Below are positions 1-5,594 of a DNA stretch of 10,670 bases, in pieces. Made by a program: the position numbers and the translations under genes. Within the stretch, counting starts at the first letter, position 1. Every line of letters begins with the position of its first letter. Source of the DNA: Candidatus Saccharimonadota bacterium (GTDB lineage: Bacteria; Patescibacteriota; Saccharimonadia; Saccharimonadales; UBA4665); contig JARIHJ010000086.1 in NCBI GenBank assembly GCA_029288335.1, forward strand, positions 1 to 10,670, in the 5' to 3' direction. The notes under the pieces are model-generated. The model was given only the letters and a program-made list of their open reading frames with translations. It had not been told where the DNA came from and did not search any database.

Positions 1-81
1 CAGCTGGACCGATCCGTCGGCTGCCGTCAAATAGACTCGCTGGTTATTAGTTTTCTTGCTCGCAGTGCTCGCTTTGGGCAT
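1..81 (-). CDS. Partial CDS, N-terminal 27 residues of an unidentified protein
   Basis: An ATG at 81 (minus strand) opens a frame that stays open to the window edge. The visible N-terminus begins MPKASTASKKTNNQ and is rich in Lys, Ser, Thr and Asn, followed by a more ordered stretch reading RVYLTAADGSVQL. A purine run GGGGGAA ends about 9 nt before the ATG and could act as a weak ribosome binding site. The gene lies downstream of clpP on the same strand but 750 bp away, so it probably has its own promoter. Too little is present to name a family. The call rests on the open frame, the plausible start and the strand, not on homology. Confidence 0.5.
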   Translation of the reverse strand, partial: MPKASTASKKTNNQRVYLTAADGSVQL

Positions 82-194
82 TAGGCAATATTCCCCCTAA
101 TTAAATATTGATAATTTGGCGCTTCTGTCCAAGGCTTCTAAACCGCGAAAATAACTTTGAAAATAACATTGATAAGCGCGGCTATAACCCTTGT

Positions 195-216
195 CGTTAA
201 GTGTTCAAGCTTAACG
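195..216. repeat. Perfect inverted repeat, 7-bp stem, 8-nt loop
   Basis: CGTTAAG (195-201) is the exact reverse complement of CTTAACG (210-216), with loop TGTTCAAG. No T-run follows on either strand, so it is not an obvious intrinsic terminator. It is the first in a series of hairpins in this block. Confidence 0.55.
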
Positions 217-252
217 TTGTTGTAATATTTGCGGCGAAGACTACTACGAGGC

Positions 253-283
253 GGTTTTTGGTGAGGCTTTATGGGCAAAAACC
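253..283. repeat. Inverted repeat, 8-bp stem, 15-nt loop
   Basis: GGTTTTTG (253-260) pairs exactly with CAAAAACC (276-283). The loop is long for a terminator and no T-tract follows on either strand. It may be an arm of a larger fold or a chance A/T-rich repeat. Confidence 0.4.
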
Positions 284-384
284 AGCACGGCCAGACGTAC
301 ACTACTTCTTAACATAACATTGTGAGGCAAGCCCGAAAACTTGTCAAGAGTTTTATTGCGCCCTCTGGCCAGTGCCCAGTCACC

Positions 385-406
385 AACTTTTTGGCAGCAA
401 AAAGTT
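385..406. repeat. Perfect hairpin, 9-bp stem, GCAG tetraloop
   Basis: AACTTTTTG (385-393) is the exact reverse complement of CAAAAAGTT (398-406), separated by only GCAG. Stem length and loop size make it a stable local hairpin in RNA of either sense. It lies inside the possible long-range helix 337-348/661-672 and just before the multibranched element at 436-568. Confidence 0.55.
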
Positions 407-435
407 CTGCAAAAACCACGAACTGCGTTTTGCCG

Positions 436-568
436 CGGGGAGAAAAAGTAGCTTCAGGCTGCGCCGAAAAGTCGACCCTTCGGGATCGCCTCCGCATATT
501 GTTAAAAAGTTTTGGATGCGGAGTAGTTTTTTGGCTTGATTCAGCCTAAAACTGCTTTTTACTCTCCG
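436..568 (+). ncRNA. Candidate multibranched structured RNA element
   Basis: Positions 436-451 can pair with 552-568 to form a closing helix of about 16 bp with one bulged base (561) and two G-U wobbles in the plus sense (439/565 and 449/554). Inside it three further hairpins fit side by side. 473-488 has a C(UUCG)G tetraloop with one mismatch, 490-497/516-523 is a perfect 8-bp stem (CTCCGCAT with ATGCGGAG), and 528-551 has loop TGATTC, one mismatch and ends directly beside the closing helix. An outer helix 337-348/661-672 (12 bp, two plus-sense G-U) could enclose the whole as a domain of about 335 nt. In minus-sense RNA these four wobbles become A-C mismatches, which favours the plus sense, although one mismatch in the UUCG hairpin favours minus. 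No known RNA family was recognised. This is a hand fold without covariation evidence, so it remains a hypothesis. Confidence 0.3.
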
Positions 569-668
569 GCCAAAGCCGATGTTCGGTCTTCTTATATCGG
601 CCATTTCGACGTTCCCGGCCAAGTGTTTATAAAATTTACAATCTCATAAGCCGAGGACTGTTTGACGA

Positions 669-699
669 GTTTAAGGAATGCTAAACGCATTCCTTAAAC
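669..699. repeat. Perfect inverted repeat, 12-bp stem, 7-nt loop
   Basis: GTTTAAGGAATG (669-680) and CATTCCTTAAAC (688-699) are exact reverse complements around loop CTAAACG. It is the longest uninterrupted stem in the block. No T-tract follows on either strand, so an intrinsic terminator is unlikely. It could be a protein-binding palindrome, an RNase-processed hairpin or a REP-like unit. Its left arm overlaps the right strand of the proposed outer helix at 661-672, so the two would be alternatives. Confidence 0.6.
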
Positions 700-740
700 G
701 AGGAGCCCCGCAGGCGATTGTAAACGTTATACCACTTACC

Positions 741-820
741 AAGAACCAAAGAACCGGCCTAGATTTTTTGCTTCTTTTGCATCATGGCAAAAGAAGGCTT
801 TGGTTCTTTGGCGAAAGAAC
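741..820. repeat. Nested and competing hairpins downstream of clpP
   Basis: Three pairings share this stretch. CTTCTTTTGC (771-780) pairs exactly with GCAAAAGAAG (787-796) around a 6-nt loop. Around it, CCAAAGAACC (746-755) pairs exactly with GGTTCTTTGG (802-811). The same GTTCTTT (803-809) also pairs exactly with AAAGAAC (814-820) around a 4-nt loop, so the outer helix and the 803-820 hairpin exclude each other. The stretch lies just beyond the clpP stop on the clpP transcript side. On that strand the hairpins are not followed by a T-run, so this is not a standard terminator. A role in transcript 3' end stability is possible. Confidence 0.5.
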
Positions 821-824
821 AGAG

Positions 825-840
825 GCGAGCGCTAGCTCGC
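825..840 (-). terminator. GC-rich hairpin over the clpP stop codon, possible weak terminator
   Basis: GCGAGC (825-830) and GCTCGC (835-840) form a perfect 6-bp GC-rich stem with a 4-nt loop. The clpP TAG (832-834) lies in the loop and inner stem. On the minus strand a pyrimidine-rich stretch CTCTGTTCTTTC follows, which is not a clean T-tract. It might slow or end transcription after clpP but is weaker than a textbook terminator. Confidence 0.25.
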
Positions 841-1431
841 TAACTTTGGGGGCTTATTGATAATGGCGTCGACTAGACCATATTTTTTGGCATCCTCGGC
901 CGTCAGCCACTTGTCGCGCTCCATATCTTCGTGGATCTTCTCCGGCTTTTGGCCGGTGTTTCTGGCCATAATTGTCTCTAGTAATTTCTTGATACGGAGT
1001 GATTCCTTTAGGCTAATCTCCTGATCAGTAACCTTGCCTTGAGTACCACTACTCGGCTGGTGGATCATCACAGTGGAGTTTGGCAAGATGAAGCGCTTGC
1101 CCTTTGTGCCGCTTGACAGCAAAAAGGCCGCCGCGCTGGCCTGCACGCCAATGCCGACAGTCTGAACGTCATTAGTGACATATTGCATCGTATCGTACAC
1201 CGCGAGCGCATCGTAGACGGTTCCACCCGGACTATTTATATAGAAGAATATGTCTTTTTTAGGGTCTTCAGCCTGCAAAAACAACAGCTGCGCGACGACG
1301 ATATTGGCCGTCGCCTCATTCACATCTTGGCCGAGGAAAATAATCCGATCTCTTAGTAATCTGGAGTAAATATCATAGGCACGCTCATAGCGGCCTTCCT
1401 GTTCGATTACTGTCGGAATTAATACGCTCAT
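832..1431 (-). CDS. clpP: ATP-dependent Clp protease proteolytic subunit ClpP
   Basis: ClpP is the serine peptidase that forms the two-ring barrel of the cytoplasmic Clp protease and degrades unfolded or tagged proteins delivered by an AAA+ unfoldase. The 199-aa length is normal for the family. The catalytic triad is visible: Ser99 in the segment [10 protein letters not shown], His124 in MIHQP and Asp173 in MERDKW. The substrate-binding NSPGG lies at 66-70. The N-terminus [11 protein letters not shown] matches the usual ClpP start, so little or no propeptide is expected. The ribosome binding site is weak (AGG 3-6 nt before ATG). A perfect CIRCE operator lies upstream at 1453-1479, predicting HrcA-controlled heat induction. 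The gene is last in a long minus-strand run that includes tig. No clpX follows; a 750-bp non-coding block does. Confidence 0.97.
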   Translation of the reverse strand: MSVLIPTVIEQEGRYERAYDIYSRLLRDRIIFLGQDVNEATANIVVAQLLFLQAEDPKKDIFFYINSPGGTVYDALAVYDTMQYVTNDVQTVGIGVQASAAAFLLSSGTKGKRFILPNSTVMIHQPSSGTQGKVTDQEISLKESLRIKKLLETIMARNTGQKPEKIHEDMERDKWLTAEDAKKYGLVDAIINKPPKLAS

Positions 1432-1452
1432 AATCCTAGCTTAGCTGATAAA

Positions 1453-1479
1453 TTAGCACTCGTCAAGCTAGAGTGCTAA
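1453..1479 (-). promoter_or_regulatory. CIRCE operator (HrcA binding site) of clpP
   Basis: TTAGCACTC, nine bases, then GAGTGCTAA is an exact match to the CIRCE consensus. The symmetry extends two more bases on each side (AATTAGCACTC and GAGTGCTAATT). It lies 22 bp upstream of the clpP ATG. The TAG stop of the preceding 131-aa gene (1476-1478) is inside its right arm. A possible -10 box GATAAT on the minus strand (1484-1479) overlaps the same arm, which would let bound HrcA block RNA polymerase; no convincing -35 was found. HrcA/CIRCE normally controls groEL and dnaK operons and in some bacteria clp genes. That HrcA is present in this organism is inferred. Confidence 0.92.
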
Positions 1480-1871
1480 TTATCTTGTTCGTAAGTTTCT
1501 TTGGCTGTTTCCGGCGATAACCCCGGGCCAGGTAGTTCCAACATAATATAGGGCGGAACGTCACTAGGCGAGATACTCGTACCTGTTGGTTCTTGGCGAT
1601 ATCGACCATATCCGGCTCGCTCGGCATAGGCGAATGCTCCAATGGAAGCAATCGTTCCAAGCACCAGCTCAACCTCGGTAGCTCGTAGGCCCTGCAACTC
1701 AAAGCTTTTGGCCGTCTGCTTCACCCCCGGATCGTTAGTCGTATGCTGAATGTATTCACCAACTCCGAAACAAAATCCAAACGTCGCTCCAGCCATCGCA
1801 AAGGTTACTATAAGCGCGCCCGAGAACAGCTTCCCGGCTCGCTCGGCTTTTTCTGGATTATATGCACGCAT
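1476..1871 (-). CDS. Small membrane protein of unknown function between tig and clpP
   Basis: 131 aa. Two hydrophobic segments are likely membrane spans, about residues 16-40 (rich in Gly, Ala and Phe) and 66-84. The N-terminus is short and basic (MRAYNPEKAERAGK). The tail from about 90 is Pro-rich and polar, ending in acidic residues. I recognise no family. The gene starts 8 bp after the stop of the upstream 121-aa gene, so the two are almost certainly cotranscribed. No Shine-Dalgarno sequence is visible, which fits translational coupling. Its stop codon lies within the CIRCE operator of clpP. Placement between tig and clpP suggests, but does not show, a link to protein quality control or envelope stress. 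Confidence 0.75.
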   Translation of the reverse strand: MRAYNPEKAERAGKLFSGALIVTFAMAGATFGFCFGVGEYIQHTTNDPGVKQTAKSFELQGLRATEVELVLGTIASIGAFAYAERAGYGRYRQEPTGTSISPSDVPPYIMLELPGPGLSPETAKETYEQDN

Positions 1872-1879
1872 AACTATAG

Positions 1880-2245
1880 CTAACTAACCGTCCCGCAAAC
1901 TCGCTCAATATATTCAACGATGCTGGCTAAGTCCGTTTGTGCAGGCCGTCCCAATGCTTTCTCGCGTTCACCGTCGCACCAAAAGTGTTCCACGACACCC
2001 TGAGAACAGTTAACTATGGCGACACATTGGTTACCTATATAGTAATCATAAATAATGCCGTTGCCCATATCTGTGTTACCTTCTTCGCGGACCTCGAAGT
2101 TACGAACCATCCAAGTCGGCTCACCACTTCTCATTCTCGCCACACGATCCACAAAATACGCCCGCCAAGATGCTGCGGTGCCATCGTAGTCGCCTTCCAA
2201 TTTCTTAATGTCAAATGGTGCGCGTGGCGCTAGCTCCTGACCCAT
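1880..2245 (-). CDS. Conserved-looking soluble protein of unknown function
   Basis: 121 aa, no membrane segment or signal peptide, acidic overall. It has several aromatic-rich stretches and four cysteines (residues 74, 80, 90 and 117) not in a recognisable metal-binding spacing. The start is well supported by a strong ribosome binding site GGGAGG (2251-2256) with a 5-nt spacer, the best such site in the window. The gene follows tig by 29 bp and precedes the 131-aa membrane protein by 8 bp. I do not recognise the family. The good initiation site suggests it is made in higher amounts than its neighbours, which mostly lack such a site. Confidence 0.75.
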   Translation of the reverse strand: MGQELAPRAPFDIKKLEGDYDGTAASWRAYFVDRVARMRSGEPTWMVRNFEVREEGNTDMGNGIIYDYYIGNQCVAIVNCSQGVVEHFWCDGEREKALGRPAQTDLASIVEYIERVCGTVS

Positions 2246-2274
2246 AAAAACCTCCCGCAGTTAATTCAGCAATT

Positions 2275-3561
2275 TTATACTTTTTGCGCGTATTTTACAA
2301 GTACGGCGAAAGCTTTTTCGGTTAGGATCTGGCCGGCAATCTGGTTTCTAGCTTCCGGTCTAGCTAGTTCAGCTTGCATCTGTCTGTCGTGATATTGTTG
2401 GCGCAGCTGATCTAACCGCTGATTGATTTCATCATCGCTTACAGTCAATTTTTCTTTTTCGGCGATTTCGGACAAAACCAAGCTGGCTTTAACTCGGCTC
2501 TCGGCGACCGGGCGCTTTTGCTCCTTGTGCTCCTCAGCGCTAACCTTTTCAGCAATTAAATGTTTTTCAAAAGTCTGCCCGCGGTAAGCAAGATTCTGCT
2601 TTTCGTCGTTTTCGAGCCGTTCAATTTCTTCATCAATCAGCGCTTTCGGTATCGCAACCGTCGATTTTTCGCTAATTTTGGTAAGCAAATCTTGGCTGTA
2701 CTGCTGATCGAGCCCTCGCTGTTTTTCGGCAGCTACCTGCTTCTTGATATCGGCTTTTAGCTCAGCTAGTGACTTGAATGGGCTGATTTTCTTGGCCCAA
2801 GCATCGTCGATTTTGGCGAGCTGAACTTCATTAACTTTCTTAACTATCGCGTCAAAAGTGACTTTTTTGTTCTGCAGGCTGGTGACGGCATAATCAGCCG
2901 GAAAAGTCAGCGTAAAATCCTTCTCCTGCCCAGCTTTTAAGCCCACTAACTCTTCCTCAAAACCCGGAATGAACTGACCGGAGCCGAGCGTCAACGGATA
3001 ATCTTCGCCGCTAGCGCCTGCGATCGACTGGTTCGTGCCGGCGTCCTTGCCCTTAAAATCAATCGTCACTTCGTCGCCGAGTTTGGCCGCTAGCGCTACT
3101 TCTTTTCGTTCAGCATTTTGCCGGTTTAGGCTATCCAGCACGTCGCTAACGTCCTTGGCGCTGACGCTAGCCTTTGGCTTAGCTAACTTTATTAATTTAT
3201 AATTTGACAATTTCACGTCGCCGACAACTTCCACTTCCGCGGTGAACTCGAGCGTGGTAAAAGGCACAAATTTGGTAATATTTATTTCCGGATTCGCGAC
3301 CGGCCGTAACTTATTGTCGTTAATTGCCAGTGGATATAATTTGTTAATTAAGTTATCTAGTACTTCGCTCTGAAGTGCGTTTTGGTCGATATTTTTCTCG
3401 ACCAGCGCAGCTGGAGCTTTGCCGGCGCGGAAGCCGGCTAGCTTGGCGCTGGCGCCGAACTTGGCGACCGCCGCTTGCTTAGTCTTATCTAACTCGTCCG
3501 GGCTGGCCGCGACCGTCAGTTTGGCCTTAGTCGGCGCCGTTTTTTCAAGAGTAGCTTTCAT
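2275..3561 (-). CDS. tig: Trigger factor, ribosome-associated chaperone and peptidyl-prolyl isomerase
   Basis: Trigger factor binds the ribosome near the exit tunnel and shields nascent chains. The 428-aa length is normal. The N-terminal ribosome-binding domain carries the signature GFRAGKAP at 43-50. A FKBP-type isomerase domain spans about 162-242, recognisable from GDEVTIDFKG, LGSGQFIPGFEEEL and the closing VTFDAIVKKV. The rest is the charged, helical C-terminal chaperone domain. The gene lies 55 bp downstream of the YdjM-like gene, the spacer holding one full copy of a 19-bp tandem repeat. No Shine-Dalgarno sequence precedes the ATG. It leads two small unknown genes and clpP, a variant of the common tig-clpP-clpX order. 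Confidence 0.97.
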   Translation of the reverse strand: MKATLEKTAPTKAKLTVAASPDELDKTKQAAVAKFGASAKLAGFRAGKAPAALVEKNIDQNALQSEVLDNLINKLYPLAINDNKLRPVANPEINITKFVPFTTLEFTAEVEVVGDVKLSNYKLIKLAKPKASVSAKDVSDVLDSLNRQNAERKEVALAAKLGDEVTIDFKGKDAGTNQSIAGASGEDYPLTLGSGQFIPGFEEELVGLKAGQEKDFTLTFPADYAVTSLQNKKVTFDAIVKKVNEVQLAKIDDAWAKKISPFKSLAELKADIKKQVAAEKQRGLDQQYSQDLLTKISEKSTVAIPKALIDEEIERLENDEKQNLAYRGQTFEKHLIAEKVSAEEHKEQKRPVAESRVKASLVLSEIAEKEKLTVSDDEINQRLDQLRQQYHDRQMQAELARPEARNQIAGQILTEKAFAVLVKYAQKV

Positions 3562-3592
3562 ACAATTAGCTAGCTTAACAGATTGGCTAGGT

Positions 3593-3630
3593 TTTTACTA
3601 GAGCATTAGGCTTTTACTAGAGCATTAGGC
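3593..3630. repeat. Perfect 19-bp tandem duplication at the 3' end of the YdjM-like gene
   Basis: The 19-mer TTTTACTAGAGCATTAGGC occurs twice head to tail (3593-3611 and 3612-3630). The copy at 3612-3630 contains the last codons and TAG stop (3617-3619) of the YdjM-like gene. The copy at 3593-3611 repeats that tail in the spacer before tig. It looks like a recent slippage or unequal-crossover duplication that moved tig 19 bp further from its upstream neighbour without harming either frame. Confidence 0.9.
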
Positions 3631-4066
3631 CGACTACCACCAGCCCGGCTATAAACCAGACGGCCTCAACCCAAGCACCAATTGGACGCTGGAACCACTG
3701 GAAAAAGCCGTGAAAACGACAAAACCAGCTTTTGTTGGGTAAATATTTACCGGTTTTTCGAAGCACCCAAAATCGCTTGAACCAAAATATATCTGGCGAG
3801 GTCGCGAGAAAAGCACAAGCCGCCGCTAGCCACCAGTTCGGATTGCCGCTAAAAAATAGCCAAGCGACCAATGCTACGCAAAGCAAAGCGTCGACGACCA
3901 GGGACCAAGTAAAATGCTTACCGCCAAGATCAAATTGCTTACTAGCCCAATGAGGAATGGCATCGCAGACAAAATGCGAGGCTAGCGCCACCGGCAGCGC
4001 AATCGCTGGCTCCGAAACCGCGAGACCAATAACCGCTCCGGTCAGCGCGTGGTTAATCGCTCGCAT
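3617..4066 (-). CDS. YdjM-like membrane protein, putative metal-dependent hydrolase
   Basis: 149 aa with about four hydrophobic segments (near 9-29, 56-73, 77-94 and 130-149). The N-terminal pattern, His6 in a NHALTGAVIG context followed by SHFVCDAIPHW (30-40, with His31, Asp35 and His39), resembles the YdjM/LexA-binding inner-membrane hydrolase family (PF04307), whose His and Asp residues are thought to bind metal. Further polar residues near membrane segments are Asp59, Asp92 and His119. Its ATG overlaps the TGA of the upstream 100-aa gene by one base (TGATG), a typical coupled start. The function is not established even in the family. The family call is by motif recall, not alignment. Confidence 0.65.
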   Translation of the reverse strand: MRAINHALTGAVIGLAVSEPAIALPVALASHFVCDAIPHWASKQFDLGGKHFTWSLVVDALLCVALVAWLFFSGNPNWWLAAACAFLATSPDIFWFKRFWVLRKTGKYLPNKSWFCRFHGFFQWFQRPIGAWVEAVWFIAGLVVVGLML

Positions 4067-4368
4067 CAGCTCTCAAGGGAATCGGCATAAGAGGCCATGT
4101 TGCACTTCGTGCCGCCGAAACAACCGCCTACTTCCTCCTGGCCGTACGTGCAATCTTTTGCAATTCTTTTGGCTTGTTCATCAGCCTGCTCTGCGGCTAC
4201 CTCGCGACTAATCTCACCTGTTATTACATCCAGAGCTAGCCCTCCCACTATAACTCCTACAGTGGAGCATGGGCGTGGCGCGGCACAACGATCAGGAAAT
4301 TTATCGGCCAGTTCGGCACTTATTTCGTCGTAGCGCTGTTCAAAATTATTGGTTTGCGGTTCCGTCAT
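4066..4368 (-). CDS. Small cysteine-containing protein of unknown function, overlapping hisS
   Basis: 100 aa with five cysteines (28, 34, 73, 83 and 89). The middle (36-50) is hydrophobic and Gly/Val-rich, perhaps a short buried or membrane-associated segment. The flanks are helical and charged, and the region around 81-88 is Gly-rich (GGCFGGTKC). The start overlaps the last 23 bp of hisS in another frame, and the TGA stop shares a base with the next ATG, so it is flanked by coupled junctions. Tight packing on both sides supports it as a real gene. No family was recognised. The cysteines could bind a metal or form disulfides. Confidence 0.65.
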   Translation of the reverse strand: MTEPQTNNFEQRYDEISAELADKFPDRCAAPRPCSTVGVIVGGLALDVITGEISREVAAEQADEQAKRIAKDCTYGQEEVGGCFGGTKCNMASYADSLES

Positions 4369-5590
4369 TGTCAGATTTGATTATACTCCCAATTTGTTCC
4401 AAACTAGTCAATTTTTCTTCACCGCTGGCTAGGTTTTTTAGTTTGAATTGGCCGGATTCTAGCTCATTTTCGCCGATTACCAGTAACCATTTGATACCTT
4501 TTTTGTCGGCTGCCTTGATTTGCTTGTCCAATTTCCGGCCCGAATAGTCAACCGCGACGTTCAAATTTTGTCTAAGTTCGTTAACTAATTTATCTACATC
4601 AATTTCCCCTGTTAGCGCGACATAAAGGTCGGTTTCGCTAACTAATTTTGGCACCAATTTGTGACCCTTTAGAAATTCGGCTATCATCGCATCACCCATA
4701 GCAAAACCGATAGTAGGAATGGCTTGGACGCCAAATAGCCCGACCAGCCCGTCGTAACGCCCGCCGCCAAACATCGCTCGATTATTAGACGGATCCGTGT
4801 CAAACATTTCAAAAACGACATCGGTATAGTAGTCAAACCCTCGCGCCAGGCTTGGCGCGAATCCCACTTCAATGCCTAATTTTTGGCTAGCGTCGATTAT
4901 CTTACTAACTTCACCATTTGGCTCACCCGCCTCGAGAAAGCTCATTAAAGTTTCAGGTGTTTCAACTAGTCCAGCTAGCTTGGCCTGGAATTCGCCTGTT
5001 GATAACTTGTCGTAGTGGTCAATTAGACTAATAATTTCATTAACTTCAGCTTTGGGGCCGGCACTAGCTATTTTTTCGTTCAGTAGCTTCCTGGAATTAA
5101 CCCTAATCCCGTAATCACTAGGCTTTGCGCCAAATCTTTTCAAAATCGTGTCGGCGATTTGAATCATCTCGACCTCCGCGTTAATGCTTTCTAAACCAAA
5201 CAAATCAACATCTAGCTGGTAGAACTCGCGGTAGCGACCCTTTTGTGGCCGTTCATAACGCCACCTGGCACCGATGTTAAACAGGCGCAATGGATAGGCT
5301 AATTCCTGGCGCTTTGCGGCAACCATTCGGCTAACGGTCGGCGTCATCTCAGGGCGCAACGCCACCTCGCGGCCGCCGCGATCGGTAAAGCTATACGTCT
5401 GTTCACTTACTATTTCCTGCCCGGTTTTCGCCTTATAAATTTCAATAGGCTCCATAACCGGCGCATCGTATTCCTCGTAGCCGAATTTTTGTACTACTTC
5501 GCGCCAGACGCTAAAAATATACTTCCGAAGCCGCAAATCCTCCGGATAAAAATCCCGCGCGCCCTTATACGGCTGTGTGTTCAGTGCCAT
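4346..5590 (-). CDS. hisS: Histidine--tRNA ligase (HisRS), class II
   Basis: HisRS attaches histidine to tRNA-His using ATP in the cytoplasm. The 414-aa length is normal. Motif 1 lies near 37-48 (GYEEYDAPVMEP). Motif 2 is WRYERPQKGRYREFYQ at 110-125. The histidine-specific signature RGFDYYT is at 250-256, and motif 3 is GGGRYDGL (275-282) plus IPTIGFAMG (291-299). A C-terminal anticodon-binding domain follows from about 318. Two features are unlike the E. coli enzyme. The sequence RPEMTPTVSRM replaces the usual RPEGT form, and after GFAMG the residues are DAM instead of LER, so the motif 3 arginine position holds Met302. As I recall, plastid and some bacterial HisRS share this, so it looks like a subtype rather than damage. 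It starts 4 bp after the cupin stop. Confidence 0.96.
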   Translation of the reverse strand: MALNTQPYKGARDFYPEDLRLRKYIFSVWREVVQKFGYEEYDAPVMEPIEIYKAKTGQEIVSEQTYSFTDRGGREVALRPEMTPTVSRMVAAKRQELAYPLRLFNIGARWRYERPQKGRYREFYQLDVDLFGLESINAEVEMIQIADTILKRFGAKPSDYGIRVNSRKLLNEKIASAGPKAEVNEIISLIDHYDKLSTGEFQAKLAGLVETPETLMSFLEAGEPNGEVSKIIDASQKLGIEVGFAPSLARGFDYYTDVVFEMFDTDPSNNRAMFGGGRYDGLVGLFGVQAIPTIGFAMGDAMIAEFLKGHKLVPKLVSETDLYVALTGEIDVDKLVNELRQNLNVAVDYSGRKLDKQIKAADKKGIKWLLVIGENELESGQFKLKNLASGEEKLTSLEQIGSIIKSDNDGTANQ

Positions 5591-5594
5591 CTAG

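Larger units (their letters stand above)
82..831. other. 750-bp intergenic block dense in inverted repeats, no credible gene
   Basis: This is the only long non-coding stretch in the window. Short open frames of 60-80 codons exist on both strands (309-497, 322-549, 380-622, 678-860), but they overlap each other, look low-complexity and follow the inverted repeats, so I do not call them genes. Perfect or near-perfect inverted repeats were found at 195-216, 253-283, 385-406, 490-523, 575-601, 669-699, 771-796 and 803-820, plus a long-range helix 436-451/552-568. No CTAG occurs before position 759, although CTAG is common in the rest of the window. I looked for RNase P RNA, tmRNA and SRP RNA hallmark motifs and found none. 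It could hold a structured RNA, a cluster of palindromic repeats, or a decayed element. Confidence 0.75.

Noticed and set aside
309..622. Overlapping short open frames (62, 75 and 80 codons) on both strands in the left block
   Set aside because: They overlap one another, have no good start signals, and their sequence follows the inverted repeats of the block. No protein-like pattern was seen.
741..811. Intrinsic terminator of clpP
   Set aside because: On the clpP strand the hairpins are followed by A-rich or mixed bases, not a T-run.
82..831. RNase P RNA, tmRNA or SRP RNA in the non-coding block
   Set aside because: None of the hallmark motifs I looked for is present on either strand (for example the GAGGAAAGTCC segment of RNase P RNA or the tRNA-like GGGTTCGACTCCC-CCA end of tmRNA).
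678..860. 60-codon plus-strand frame running into clpP
   Set aside because: It starts inside the perfect hairpin at 669-699, contains the hairpins at 741-820 and overlaps clpP on the opposite strand.
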